Assembly: GCA_018401555.1 (NCBI GenBank) | Contig: JAGYKP010000086.1 | Location: forward strand, 106,049-170,048 | Direction: 5' to 3' | From: Halomonas sp. | GTDB lineage: Bacteria; Pseudomonadota; Gammaproteobacteria; Pseudomonadales; Halomonadaceae | DNA length: 64,000 bases | In this document: positions 41,480 to 51,751 of the stretch, one piece after another | Layout: the number at the start of each line of letters is the position of its first letter | Position numbering within the stretch: the stretch's first letter is position 1 | The notes under the pieces: generated by a model | What the model saw: the letters and a program-made list of their open reading frames with translations, nothing else | Told to the model about the DNA's origin: nothing | Database searches by the model: none | Translations under genes and position numbers: made by a program

Positions 41480-41537
41480 CCAAGCGTTCGCTTGGTTCTT
41501 GGACAGGCAGGCCAGAATCTGGCTAGAGTTTCTAGCC
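41480..41537. promoter_or_regulatory. Two adjacent inverted repeats upstream of the acyl-CoA synthetase gene
   Basis: CCAAGCG-TT-CGCTTGG at 41480-41495 and GGCTAGA-GTT-TCTAGCC at 41521-41537, in the gap between divergent tex and the acyl-CoA synthetase gene. Both are perfect 7-bp palindromes and are likely operators for dimeric repressors, for example of the TetR type; no such gene is encoded next to them. Confidence 0.45.
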
Positions 41538-41657
41538 TCAGCATCTTTCACACCGTCGGGCAGCAACACGCTCGGCAGCACGAACAACACCACGCGCAGC
41601 AAGAACACGCTCGACAACGCTTTCAACCACGCTTTCAACAACAAGAAGGGATAGAAC

Positions 41658-43367
41658 ATGCCGACACCATCGAGTTCTCCGGCGCTGGAGCGCTTCCTCG
41701 CCGCCCGCGACTTCCTGCAGGCCAACCGCGAGGACTATGACACCGCCTATCGCGACTTCCGCTGGCCGACGTTCAGCGAGTTCAACTGGGCCCTGGACTA
41801 CTTCGACGTCATGGCCCGGGACAACGACGCCCCTGCGCTGTGGATCGTCGAGGAGGATGGCCGGGAGGCGAAGCTCAGCTTCGCCGAGATGTCGCGGCGC
41901 TCCAACCAGGCCGCCAACTGGCTGCGTGCCCTGGGCGTGGCGCGGGGCGACCGCGTGCTGCTGATGCTGGGCAACGAGGTGCCGCTGTGGGAGGTGATGC
42001 TGGCCTCCATCAAGCTCGGTGCGGTGATCATTCCCGCGACCACCCTGCTGACCCCGGAGGATCTCGAGGATCGCATCACCCGCGGCCAGGTCCGCCACCT
42101 GGTGATCGGCCACGAGCACCTGGAGAAGTTTGCCGGCCGCCAGGACAGCCTGACGCGCATTGCCGTGGGAGGTGCCGCCGCAGGCTGGCACGACTTCGCC
42201 GAGTCCCACGAGGCCAGCGACGCCTTCACCCCCGACGGGCCGACCCCCGCCGATGACCCCATGCTGCTCTACTTCACCTCGGGCACCACTTCCCAGCCCA
42301 AGCTGGTCACCCATACCCATCAGTCCTACCCGGTGGGGCACCTCTCCACCCTCTACTGGATAGGCCTGCAAAAGGGGGACCGCCACCTCAACATCAGCTC
42401 GCCGGGCTGGGCCAAGCATGCCTGGAGCTGCTTCTTCGCCCCCTGGAACGCCGGCGCCTGCGTCTTCCTCTACAACTATTCACGCTTCGATGCCGCCGCC
42501 CTGCTGAAGGTGCTGACGGACTACGAGATCACCACCCTGTGCGCACCGCCCACGGTGTGGCGACTGCTGATCCAGCAGGACCTGGCCGCCCACCGGGTCG
42601 CCCTGCGCGAGGCGGTGGCCGCCGGCGAACCCCTCAACCCCGAGGTGATCGAGCAGGTGCGCCGCGCCTGGGGCATCACCATCCGCGACGGCTTCGGCCA
42701 GACCGAGACCACCGCCCAGATCGGCAACTCCCCGGGGCAGCCGCTCAAGGCGGGCTCCATGGGGCGCCCCCTGCCCGGCTACCGGGTGGCGATGCTGGAT
42801 GCCGAGGGTCAGCCGGCAAGCGAAGGGGAGGTAGCCCTGGCCCTGGGTGAGGAGCGTCCCGCCGGCCTGATGGTGGGCTATGCCAACGACCCGGAGCGCA
42901 CGGCGGCGGCCATGCAGGGCGGCTATTACCGCACCGGCGACGTGGCAAGCATCGATGACCAGGGCTACATCACCTACGTGGGCCGCGCCGACGATGTCTT
43001 CAAGGCGTCCGACTACCGCATCAGCCCCTTCGAGCTCGAGAGCGTGCTGATCGAGCACCCGGCGGTGGGTGAGGCGGCCATCGTGCCCAGCCCCGACCCG
43101 GTGCGCAGCTCGGTGCCCAAGGCCTATATCATTCCCGCCGCCGGCTACGAGCCCAGCGCCGAACTGGCCCGGGATATCCTCGCCTTCGCCCGGGAGCGCC
43201 TGGCGCCCTACAAGCGCATCCGCCGGCTGGAGTTCGCCGACCTGCCCAAGACCATCTCGGGCAAGATCCGCCGGGTGGAGTTGCGCCAGGCCGAGGTACA
43301 CAAGGCCAGCGATGAGCGCGGCGAGCTGGAGTTCCGGGAGGAGGACTTTCCCGACCTGAAGGAATGA
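41658..43367 (+). CDS. AMP-forming acyl-CoA synthetase
   Basis: A 569-aa ANL-superfamily ligase that activates a carboxylic acid through an acyl-adenylate. Visible motifs: LLYFTSGTTSQPKLVTHTH (P-loop), GWAKHAWSCFFAPWNAGA, the DGFGQTETT adenylate motif, YYRTGDVASIDDQGYITYVGRADDVFKASDYRI (hinge and A8), and the acetylation lysine region LPKTISGKIRRVEL (PKTxSGKI). This matches medium-chain/acetyl-CoA-synthetase-like enzymes rather than long-chain FadD. The exact acid is not known. AAGAAGGG precedes the ATG; the leader is A/C-rich and contains a duplicated ACGCTTTCAAC. Frame intact. Confidence 0.88.
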   Translation: MPTPSSSPALERFLAARDFLQANREDYDTAYRDFRWPTFSEFNWALDYFDVMARDNDAPALWIVEEDGREAKLSFAEMSRRSNQAANWLRALGVARGDRVLLMLGNEVPLWEVMLASIKLGAVIIPATTLLTPEDLEDRITRGQVRHLVIGHEHLEKFAGRQDSLTRIAVGGAAAGWHDFAESHEASDAFTPDGPTPADDPMLLYFTSGTTSQPKLVTHTHQSYPVGHLSTLYWIGLQKGDRHLNISSPGWAKHAWSCFFAPWNAGACVFLYNYSRFDAAALLKVLTDYEITTLCAPPTVWRLLIQQDLAAHRVALREAVAAGEPLNPEVIEQVRRAWGITIRDGFGQTETTAQIGNSPGQPLKAGSMGRPLPGYRVAMLDAEGQPASEGEVALALGEERPAGLMVGYANDPERTAAAMQGGYYRTGDVASIDDQGYITYVGRADDVFKASDYRISPFELESVLIEHPAVGEAAIVPSPDPVRSSVPKAYIIPAAGYEPSAELARDILAFARERLAPYKRIRRLEFADLPKTISGKIRRVELRQAEVHKASDERGELEFREEDFPDLKE

Positions 43368-43400
43368 ACCACTGCCCGGGCATACCCCATATGAAAGAAC

Positions 43401-43424
43401 CCGGCACCGCCTAGGCGGTGCCGG
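43401..43424. terminator. Bidirectional hairpin between acyl-CoA synthetase and tcuB
   Basis: CCGGCACCGCC-TA-GGCGGTGCCGG, an 11-bp perfect inverted repeat between two convergent genes. On the minus strand it is followed by GTTCTTTC, a weak T-tract. Confidence 0.6.
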
Positions 43425-43457
43425 TCGTAGTAGCTTTCCGGTCTCCTCTAGGCCCGC

Positions 43458-44576
43458 TCAGGCACCATGGGCCCGCCGCTCCCGGGCGTTACGGTAGAGC
43501 GCCAGCATGCGATAGAAGCCGTGCACGAACTTGCCATAGGGCATGGTCAGGAATAACGCCATCACGCAGCCCAAGTGCACCACCAGCATCACGCCCATGG
43601 CAGAGGTCTCACGCAGCAGCATCAGGGCAAGCCCGGTACTGCCGGTCAGCCATAGCAGCACGATAAAGGCGACATCCATGCCCAACTGACCCGTATCCGC
43701 GGTATCGGGATCGCGGACCAGCTTCAGGTACAGCAGGCCCCGCCGGTCCGACCAGCAGGCCGATGCCCCCCAGTGTGCCCAACAGTTTGGGCAGGCTCAG
43801 GAAGTCGTAGGGGGCAATCCAACCGAAGACGTAGTGGTAGACGGTGCCGGTCACGGTGGCGGCGAAGGCCAACATGAAACCGTAGAAAGTGAAGTGATGG
43901 AAGCGCGCCGCCAGTGGGAGTGGTAGGCATCCGGGTAGGTGCAGCCTTTCTCGCCATGGCCATGCAGGTGCTTCATGGAGAAGGCCTCCTTGAGCGCCTC
44001 CTTCCAACTTGGCCCCTCCCCCAGGGCACCAACAGGCTGCCCGCTTTCCTTCCAGAAGCGCGCCATGCCCATCACCATCGCCAACGCCACGAACAGCGCC
44101 ACGCCACCGAAGGTCGTCACCAGGGTGTTGTGGGGCAGCAGAGCGTAGAAGTCGCCGTCATGCTCGCCGCTGAGCAAAGCCGAGCCTCCGCCGTTGAGGA
44201 AAATGGACAAAAACAGCAACAGCGTGACGCCGAAGGCCAGGGCCAGCGACGCAAAGAGGCCGTTGCGGTCGAACAGGCGGGCCAATGGTCCCGGCCAGGC
44301 GTACTGGCGGTAAGACTCTGCACGCAGCTTGGCCAGCGACTGCGGAACGTTGACACCGAACTCGTGGGGCGGAGCGTACTGGCAGGCGTAGTAGCACTCG
44401 CTGCAATTGTGGCAGAGGTTCGCCAGGTATTTCAGGTCCTCCGGGGTGAAGGTCTGGCGACGCTCCATGGCCGGGAAGACCGGACAAAACCCTTCGCAGT
44501 ACCGGCAGGCATTGCAGATGGTCATGTTGTTGCGCGCCTCGTCTACGAGGGCATCATAGATCTCAATTCGCTGCAT
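43458..44576 (-). CDS. tcuB: Tricarballylate/citrate utilisation iron-sulfur membrane protein TcuB (frameshifted)
   Basis: TcuB oxidises reduced FADH2 of TcuA and passes electrons to the quinone pool. The N-terminus has two 4Fe-4S clusters: [12 protein letters not shown] and [12 protein letters not shown]. Then come transmembrane helices ([41 protein letters not shown]) that in relatives bind haem b. The C-terminal helices ([37 protein letters not shown]) are in other frames; breaks near 43925 and 43745. The ATG at 44576 overlaps the tcuA end by 14 bases and GAGGAGG precedes it. About 373 aa. Confidence 0.85.
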
Positions 44577-46004
44577 TTTTTGCCGCCTCCTCACCTGCGA
44601 TACGTCCAAAAACCGTGCCGATGGTCATGCCGAATCCGGCGACATATCCCTGGCCGAGGATATTGCCGGCCATGATCTCGCCAGCCGGGGAAGACATTCT
44701 CAGCCTGACCGCCATCAGCCATGCTCAGACGGGCCTGCTGGTCTACCTCGCCGCCAAGGTACGTGAAGGTGATGCCGGTGCGCAGCGGGTAGCCGAAGAA
44801 CGGCGGCTCGTCGATGCGCTGGGCCCAGTGGGTCTTCTCCGGTGTGGTGCCCTGGGTGCGGCAGTCATCCAGCACGCTGTGATCGAAGGTGCCGGGCTGC
44901 ACGGCGGCATTGAAGGTATCGACGGTCTCGCGCAAGGTTTCCACCGTGAGTCAGGTCGACTCGAAGCCGCCAGCTCCTCCAGTGTGTCCGCGGCTTGCTC
45001 GGGAGGAAGACGGACGGCATGAAACGCCCCTGCGCCTTGGCATCGGTGATGGAGTACCCCACCTGACCGGGCTGCTTGGCGATCAGTCGGCCCCCAGACA
45101 GCACAGCGCTTTGTGCCAAGTCCCTCGCCCTCGTCGGCCGAAGCGGCTTGCCGTCACGATTGACCACGATGCCCAGCGAGACACAGTCGACACGAGTCAC
45201 GATACCCCCGTCATACTTGGGAGCACGGGCATCGATGGCCACGGCATGGCCTTGGGTGGGATCACCTATCACCTTGGCGCCGTTGTCGATCAGCGAGCGC
45301 AGCATCTTGCCCTGATTGAAGCGGGTACCGCGGATCAGGAAGTTGCGCGACACTGGCCCCCAGGCCTCTTCAGAGCCCAGGCTTGGTTGGACTCGAAGCC
45401 CCCCGAGGCCACTACTACTGCCCTGGCACTGAACTTGCGCAGGGATCCGTTGATGTTGACCAGGGCATGATCAAAACGTGTCCCGTCGAAGACCAATCGC
45501 TCAGCCTCTGCCTCATAAAGGATGTTGACCCCCAGGCGTTCGGCTGCCTGGTAGTAGGTATTGACCAGTGCCTTCCCTCCCCCCAAGAAGAAGGCGTTGG
45601 TGCGACCAAGATGCAGGGTTCCCCCCAGCGAGGGTTGGAAACGTACCCCGTACCCTTTCATCCAGTCAGTACAACTCTCCGACGCGCGTATCACGTGACG
45701 TGCCAGGGCTTCGTTGGTCTGGCCGCCCGTCACACGCCATACATCCTCGAAGAACTCATCCCTCGAATGCACGCGCCTCGCTGAGTACGTCCGTCGGCTC
45801 GCGATGCATACAGCGCAGGTTGCGCGTATGGCTGCTGTTACCGCCCCGCCACTTGCGAGGCGCTTTCCAAGCAGAGCACTCTGGCCCGCTGCTCGCGAGC
45901 ACTCAAGGCGGCGCATAGCGCCGCGTTGCCACACCTCCGATAACCAGCACGTCATGATTGAGCAGGTCATCATCCCTCAGTCGTTTGCCTGTCGATGAGA
46001 GCAT
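44563..46004 (-). CDS. tcuA: FAD-dependent tricarballylate dehydrogenase TcuA (frameshifted)
   Basis: TcuA oxidises tricarballylate to cis-aconitate in Salmonella. The start MLSSTGKRLRDDDLLNHDVLVIGGG is followed by the FAD-binding NAALCAALSAREQRA in the next frame, then RHVIRASESCTDWMKGYGVRFQPSLGGTLHLGRTNAFFLGGGKALVNTYY, RAVVVASGGFESN, NFLIRGTRFNQGKMLRSLIDNGAKVIGDPTQGHAVAIDARAPKYDGGIVTR and a C-terminal flavin loop. Four or five indels (about 45945, 45780, 45345, 45000 and 44690) split it. Length about 480 aa is normal. GGAGAGG precedes the ATG. Co-transcribed with tcuB; divergent from a GntR regulator. Confidence 0.82.
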
Positions 46005-46058
46005 CGTGGTCCACCTCTCCGCCTTGCCTGGGTTGTTCGCTATACGCGGCACTAATGA

Positions 46059-46070
46059 ATCCTACAGGAT
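46059..46070. promoter_or_regulatory. Candidate operator between tcuA and the GntR gene
   Basis: ATCCT-AC-AGGAT, a perfect 5-bp inverted repeat 55 bases upstream of tcuA in the divergent intergenic region. A direct TTGG-N5-TTGG lies just beside it on the minus strand. Binding by the adjacent GntR protein is inferred. Confidence 0.35.
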
Positions 46071-46160
46071 CCCAATGTATCCAACTGCACTCTGAATGAC
46101 AAGCAATGTTCCTTGAACTACCATGCAAGGCCTTAACGACGCGATCGAGGCCCAAACCCC

Positions 46161-46871
46161 ATGTCAGAGCACAAGGTACGCAAAACCGCCTCCTCGGCGG
46201 CCAACGAACGTGGTGAGCCGCGCAGTGAGCAGGCATATCGCTATATCATCGACGCCATCAAGGAGGGCACCTTGCCGCCCGGCACGCGGGTGCGGGAAGT
46301 GGATCTCGCCGAGCGCACTGGTCTGAGCCGTACGCCGGTGCGCGAGGCACTCAATCGTCTGCAACTGGAAGGGCTGGTCGCCAACGACCCCGCTCGTGGC
46401 ACGATCATCACCGAGCTAGATCACGGCATGATCAGCGAGCTGTATGCCATGCGAGAAGTACTGGAGGGCACCGCCGCGGGCCTCGCCGCCCGGCACGCTT
46501 CGGAGGTGGAAATCGCCTTCCTGCGCGAGATCAACGAGCGTGACGCCCAACTCACCGACACCCTGGACCTGGTCAGGAACAACAAGCTGTTTCACAGCAC
46601 GCTGTACCGCTGTGCCCATAACCGTTACTTGCTCAAGATGCTGCACTCTCTTCAGGAATCAATGATGCTGCTAGGTCCCAGCACGCTGGCCAAGCCGGGA
46701 CGCGCCGAAGCCGCGCGACGCGAGCACAACGCCATCATCGAATCGATGGAGAAGCGAGACTCCAAGGCTGCCGAGCAGCTAGCTCGACAGCATATTCGCG
46801 AAGCCTATAAAGAGGCTCGAGGCATTTTTTGGAGAGCACTCACCTGTAAACCAGGGCATCGTGTCCCGTAA
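46161..46871 (+). CDS. GntR-family (FCD) transcriptional regulator
   Basis: A 236-aa FadR/FCD-type regulator. The winged-helix N-domain contains LPPGTRVREVDLAERTGLSRTPVREALNRLQLEGLV, the GntR signature. The C-terminal FCD helical bundle includes ELYAMREVLEGTAAGLAA, NNKLFHSTLYRCAHN with the metal-ligating His, and REHNAIIESMEKRD. FCD regulators usually bind organic acids, commonly citrate or related, fitting its place between tcuAB and the TctCAB transporter genes. It probably controls both units. Salmonella uses a LysR protein (TcuR) in this role. Frame intact; the last residues (WRALTCKPGHRVP) look atypical. Confidence 0.82.
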   Translation: MSEHKVRKTASSAANERGEPRSEQAYRYIIDAIKEGTLPPGTRVREVDLAERTGLSRTPVREALNRLQLEGLVANDPARGTIITELDHGMISELYAMREVLEGTAAGLAARHASEVEIAFLREINERDAQLTDTLDLVRNNKLFHSTLYRCAHNRYLLKMLHSLQESMMLLGPSTLAKPGRAEAARREHNAIIESMEKRDSKAAEQLARQHIREAYKEARGIFWRALTCKPGHRVP

Positions 46872-46909
46872 CAAACTAGGATGAGCGGTGCCGTTCGTCG
46901 CTAGCGGGC

Positions 46910-47454
46910 TCAAGGCGTGCCGAAGCGCTCGCGGGCAGGGCCTTCGTCGGACGACGGTGCCTTACCCTCCGCCGGCCGTAGCAGCGGCGGCGACCAAGCG
47001 TAATGCGCCACGAGATAGCCTTGCGGCCAATCCAGGTGGAAGACCTCCCTAGACCGAAGACCGCACCGGTCAATATCACGGCCCCCAACAGGGCAGCCCC
47101 CCAGCTCATCCTGCCCACCGCGCGGCTGAACGCGAGAGTAAACAGCGCCGCGGCGGGCAGCAGTCCCAGCAGGGCAATGGCCGCGTAGAGTCCCACCAGC
47201 CAGGCCAAGAAGGGCAGCATGCGTCTCCCCTTGCCACCCACGATGGGCTCCCCAGGGGGCTCTGCGGCCCGACGCTGACGACGCAACGTCAGCAGCAGTT
47301 CGACGACCAGCAGCACCAGAATGGCTCCCGCGACAACCTGCGGCATCAGCCTTGCCCTGAAGGGATAATCCGCGGCGGTGATCAACGCGGTTACCACCAC
47401 CACCAACAGGGCACCCATGAACAGCACTTCTTCACGGAGTCGTTGTGACATCAT
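46910..47454 (-). CDS. Tripartite tricarboxylate transporter small membrane subunit, TctB type (frameshifted)
   Basis: TctB is the small four-helix subunit of the sodium-driven tricarboxylate transporter. Helices are visible in VLFMGALLVVVVTALITAA, MPQVVAGAILVLLVVELLL, FLAWLVGLYAAIALLGLLPAAALFTLAF and GAALLGAVILTGAVFGL. One indel near 47045 shifts the last 45 codons; the restored C-terminus reads VFHLDWPQGYLVAHYAW then ends ARERFGTP. The start MMSQRLREE overlaps the tctA end. About 180 aa. Confidence 0.78.
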
Positions 47455-48924
47455 TTTCTCCCCTTCCCTTGCTCTCCTGGATCTTGGCCCTGATGCCGGC
47501 CACCACCACGGCGACAGACAGCACGCCGATCAAAATAACGATGGGATCGCCAAGCCAGGACCAGCCATGGCGCGAGGCGGAAATGGTCAAGTAGCGTTCG
47601 ATGCTGGGGGCCAGGACGAAGCCGATCAGAATGGGAGCCCGAGGCCAGTCATAGGTCTTTAGCAGCCAGCCGATCAAGCCCACCACCCCGAATGCCACCA
47701 GATCACCCCACTGCTGGGTATTCTGGTAGGCCCCCACCAGCATCACGATCAACAGGAAGGGGCAGGTGCTGGCCGGCACGGTGCTGAGGCGCGCGATGGG
47801 CCGGGAAAGGAGGAAGCACGCGATGGCGCCGACCACATTGGCCAGAGCCAGGGTCCAGACGATGGTCAGCGTCATGGAAAGGTCCTTGTCGAGCATCGAC
47901 GGTCCCGGCTGGATACCCAGCAGGATCAGCCCCCCAAGCAGCACGGCGGTAGTGCCGCTGCCCGGTATGCCGAACAGCATGGTGGGGATCAGCGCACCCC
48001 CTTCCTTGGCATTGTTCGAGCTCTCAGGCGCGATCACGCCGCGAACATCACCCTTGCCGAATAAACTCTTGTCCTTGGCCGTGTGCATCGCCTGACCGTA
48101 GGAAAGCCAGTCGACCACGGAACCACCGGGCCCGGGATGGCGCCGATGGCGGCTTGCAGAGCGGATGAGCGCAGCACCAGCCAGCGGTGTCGCAAGGTAT
48201 CGCTCACTCCCTCCTTCCAGCCGTGGGAGACCGCCTTGACCCGAGAGACAGCGGTTGTCAGGAGAGGAGGTCGATGATCTCGGGCACCGCGAACAGCCCC
48301 ATCGCCAGTATCGCCAAGGGGATGCCATCCATCAGATAGATGCTGTCGCCGACGAAGCGAAAGGTGACCGTGGTGGGAGCCGAACCCAGCATCGCAATCC
48401 TTGATGCCGAACAGGGTTGCCAGGATGCCGCGCAGCGGATACTTGCCAGCCAGCAGGCCGACCACACAAAGACCCAGGATCGTCAGCATGAAGAGATGGG
48501 GGGACTGAAACGCCAGCACCAGCGGACGGGCCACCGGCGGTGGCGGTGGCACCAGCGCACCAGACAACCCCCAATCAGGGAGGCACTGAAGGCGGCACTC
48601 AGGGCGCGCCCGGCCTTGCCTTGCTGAGCCATCGGGTAACCGTCGAGCACGGTGGCCTGAGAGCCAGCCGACCCAGGCACCCCGATAAGCACGCTCGGGA
48701 AGGTGATCCGGCGGTCGCAATCACCGCTGCCATGCAGTCAGCATGGCAATGGCGGCATGGGGATCCATGCCATAGACGAAGGGCAACAAGAGTGACATGC
48801 CCACGACGCCCCCCAGCCCGGGGAGAACGCCGACGACCAGTCCAAGCCCTACGCCCATCAGCATGAAGATCAGGCGCGAGGGATCAAGGATCAGAGTCAG
48901 GGCTTCAAACGCAGCAGGTATCAC
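47432..48924 (-). CDS. Tripartite tricarboxylate transporter large permease, TctA type (frameshifted)
   Basis: The main transport subunit, about 495 aa and 11-12 helices. GTG start after AGGAGCG: MIPAAFEALTLILDPSRLIFMLMGVGLGLVVGVLPGLGGVVG is a TctA signature, and GALIPTMLFGIPGSGTTAVLLGGLILLGIQPGP is the second conserved GIPGS/Gly-rich loop. Intervening parts (SVLIGVPGSAGSQATVLDGYPMAQQGKA) lie in other frames; breaks near 48720, 48545, 48400, 48260 and 48125. It works with a periplasmic TctC protein and TctB. The clustered tcu genes suggest the cargo is tricarballylate, citrate or aconitate. Confidence 0.83.
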
Positions 48925-48998
48925 GGTATGTCGCTCCTGTAGCGGGCAACCATGAACGGGGGCGGCACCCGTCGCCCCTCATGATGTTTCCGACCCCG

Positions 48999-50098
48999 TC
49001 AAAGGTCGACGTCGTAGCGAGCCTTGAAGGTATCGCGCAGGTAATCGAGCGCCTCATCGGAGACTTCCAGAGTGCCGCTCATGGCCGTGTAGGCCTCGTC
49101 ACCCACCAGCCAGTCGTAGGGACCATTTGCCTCGACGGAGTCAGCCATGAACTCTTCGTCGTTGCGGGCCGTACGGAAGGCTTCGCGAAGGTCATTGAGG
49201 GAGGCCTCGGGCGCATCCGACTTGGCCCACAGCATCTTGAGGCTGCCGGCAGAGAGCACGGCCCGATAGGCATCCCAAGCGACTCCGGAAGGCGGCTCCC
49301 CCATGGCGTTCCTCGTAGACTTCAGCCACCGTGGGCAGGTCGGGGAAGGCCGGATTCGCGCACAAGCTCGCCATCGGTATCAATCACCCCCATGCTGAAG
49401 AGCGGCACCGCCACGCCCTCCTCGACCAGCGGCCTCGACATTGGCGGTGTAGGCGCTGGTGGTCTGGAAGTCGAGGTTGGTCTCTGCCCTGCTCCGGAGA
49501 GCCATCCGGTGGGGCCCTGGCTGCGATACCCGAAGATGGCATCGTGGGGAAGCTCCAGCAGCGCGAAGGCGGCCAGCGCCATGGAGCCGATCGCCTGGGC
49601 GAGACCTCACCGTAAGTCAGGTGCCCCGATCCCTGGCTCAGAGGTTCATCGACCCCCAGCTCGGCGCTGGCATAGACCACCCCGCCCTGCGCCATGGCCA
49701 CGACCGGCTCATAGTCACGGAAGTCGTAGCGTACGGCGCCGGAGCCGTACATGAAGGCAAACACCTGTCCCGCACTCTGGAGAAGCACGGTCTTCCCGTC
49801 GCTTTTCGTACGCAGCTGGAACTCGTTGCTGCCCTGCACGCCCCCCGCACCGGGGCGGTTCACGACCTGCACCCCCACATCGTTGCCGAGGTAGGGGGCG
49901 ATGGTCGCGGCGACATAGCGCCCCCAAGTATCGGCCCCTGCGGTGTCAGGGCGTCCAGGATTTCCGGTTTCTCCCTCCTTAAAACCTGTCAATTCATTAT
50001 GGCATCAGCCATGGCTCCCACTACCTCCGGCCAGTGGTGACGGCCAGACCGAGTGCATATCGGACAAAAGGTAATGCATGGCGCCTTGAATTGTTCAT
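48999..50098 (-). CDS. Tripartite tricarboxylate transporter binding protein, TctC type (frameshifted)
   Basis: Periplasmic solute-binding protein of the TctCAB system. The ATG at 50098 (MNNSRRHALPFVRYALGLAV) follows CAGGAGTC and looks like a signal peptide start. Then, in other frames, GADTWGRYVAATIAPYLGNDVGVQVVNRPGAGGVQGSNEF, a diagnostic TctC segment, and the C-terminus ALDYLRDTFKARYDVDL. Breaks near 50020, 49950, 49610, 49490, 49430 and 49310. Expected length about 360 aa. It is the first gene of tctC-tctA-tctB. Confidence 0.75.
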
Positions 50099-50267
50099 GG
50101 AGAGACTCCTGTTTGGCTCCTGACTGGCAAGTGACTGAACCGGCAGTCACGGTGAAATAGATAAATGTATACTCAGGTATCCAATAGAGCTCATCGACAT
50201 GCAAATTATAGAAAATGCGCAATGCCGGCCATGATGCAATAGTCGTAGACTGAGGACTCGAGAAACC

Positions 50268-51557
50268 ATGTACGAAAAGACGACGGCGTCGGCTCATACG
50301 CCGGGCGCTATACGCAACCTGATACTGGTCTGCACGGGCAGGCTGAACCGAGCGCGCTTGACTGGCCCAGACCATGCTGCTTCTGGCCGTGCCGCTTCAG
50401 GCTCTGGAGATGGGAGCCAGCCCCTCGCTGCTGGGGAGCATAATGGCGGCCCTTACCTATTGCCTCTCGCCTTGGCGATTCCACTAGGGGGTATCGTGAC
50501 GCGACTAGGGGCACAGAAGATGTTTATCACCGGTGCAGTGGGCATGATGCTGGCCCCGTGGCTGAGTCTTCTGGTGCCCACGCTCGGCGGCCTGTTGGCA
50601 ACCCAGGTCACCTTGGGCCTAGCGCATCTGGTGATGGTGATCGCCGCGCAGTCGGTGGTGGCGGGGCTAGGCCAGGGCGCGGCCTTGGAACGATACTTCG
50701 GCTGGTACACCATGTGTCTTTCCGGCGGCCAGCTGGCGGGCCGCGCTGGCTGGACGCATGATCGACACCTCTCGATGAATTGGGTCTTCGCCACCATCGG
50801 CACGATCCAGCCCTCGGTCTGGCCAGCGCCTGCCAGCACTGTTGGGCAGCGCACGCCGCGGCCTTGGTGTTCCGCGATTAACAGCTGGTACGGCTACGGC
50901 GCTCACGGCACTACGCGACCTTAATATCGGCGTGCAGCTGTCGAGTCCGCCGTGACCGTCGCCGTGCTCTTCGCTCTCGGTGCTCATGCCGCCTTCCTGC
51001 CGATCTACCTCGAGGAGCTGACCTTCTCCGCAACGTTGATCGGCGTACTGGTTAGCCTGCGGGCACTGGCGGCCATGCTTATCCGGCTCATCATGCCGCA
51101 GGTCATCAGTGCACTCGGTGGACGCTCGAGAACCATGGTCGTCTCGGTTGCCGCCGTAGCCTTAGGACTTTCATGGACCGGCATGTCGGAAAGCGTATGG
51201 ATGCTGTCGCTGCTCGCCATCTTGATCGGGCTGGGCTCGGGGATCTCTCAGCCACTGTCGATGGTGATCCTCACCGAGCACGTGCGACCGGAGCAGCGCT
51301 CCAGTGCATTGGGCATGCGACTCATGGGGAATCGCGGCGCTCAGGTGCTAGCCCCACTGCTGCTCGGTTTCATCGCCGAACTGGCGGGCTTCACTCTGAC
51401 CTTCCTGCTGGCGGGAGCCATGCTGCTGGTGGTGCTAGTGGTCGTGGTTAGGCTGGGGGCTACCTACGCTCACACCGAGAGCGCCGGCACGCGGAGGGGC
51501 GATGGTGGGGCTACGCTTCATGTCGAGTTTGGGGCGGACGACGCCCAGGCCCGGTAG
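50268..51557 (+). pseudogene. Major facilitator superfamily permease, multiply frameshifted
   Basis: A 12-helix MFS transporter of about 420 aa that cannot be read in one frame. The N-terminal helices (TMLLLAVPLQALEMGASPSLLGSIMAAL), helices 3-6 (LALAIPLGGIVTRLGAQKMFITGAVGMMLAPW to GLGQGAALERYFGWYTMCLSGG) and the C-terminal half (VAVLFALGAHAAFLPIYLEELTFSATLIGVLVSLRALAAMLIRL) lie in at least three frames, with breaks near 50360, 50460, 50745, 50850 and 50930. The number of breaks within 600 bases is higher than average here, so genuine decay is possible as well as sequencing error. It sits beside the tricarboxylate transporter genes but on the opposite strand. Confidence 0.6.
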
Positions 51558-51751
51558 CAGCACCAAGACTCCCGCGCCAGCCAGGCCAGGAAGTGGCGTG
51601 GTTATATCAGTTCTCTCCGTCGGGGGGCAGACCAGCAGAACGGGAAGCGGCCCTGCCGCTCCCCCGTTCATACTGCCATGCCTGCAGTCAGTTACAGGGC
51701 CCTCCGGGGCCTATCTACTTGGCGGAGTGATCCCCTTGCAACGATGCGCGC

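Noticed and set aside
41420..41725. A 101-codon hydrophobic minus-strand frame (FLLLKAWLKALSSVFLLRVVLFVL) between tex and the acyl-CoA synthetase
   Set aside because: It overlaps the synthetase start and arises from the complement of an A/C-rich leader; no ribosome-binding site or family resemblance.
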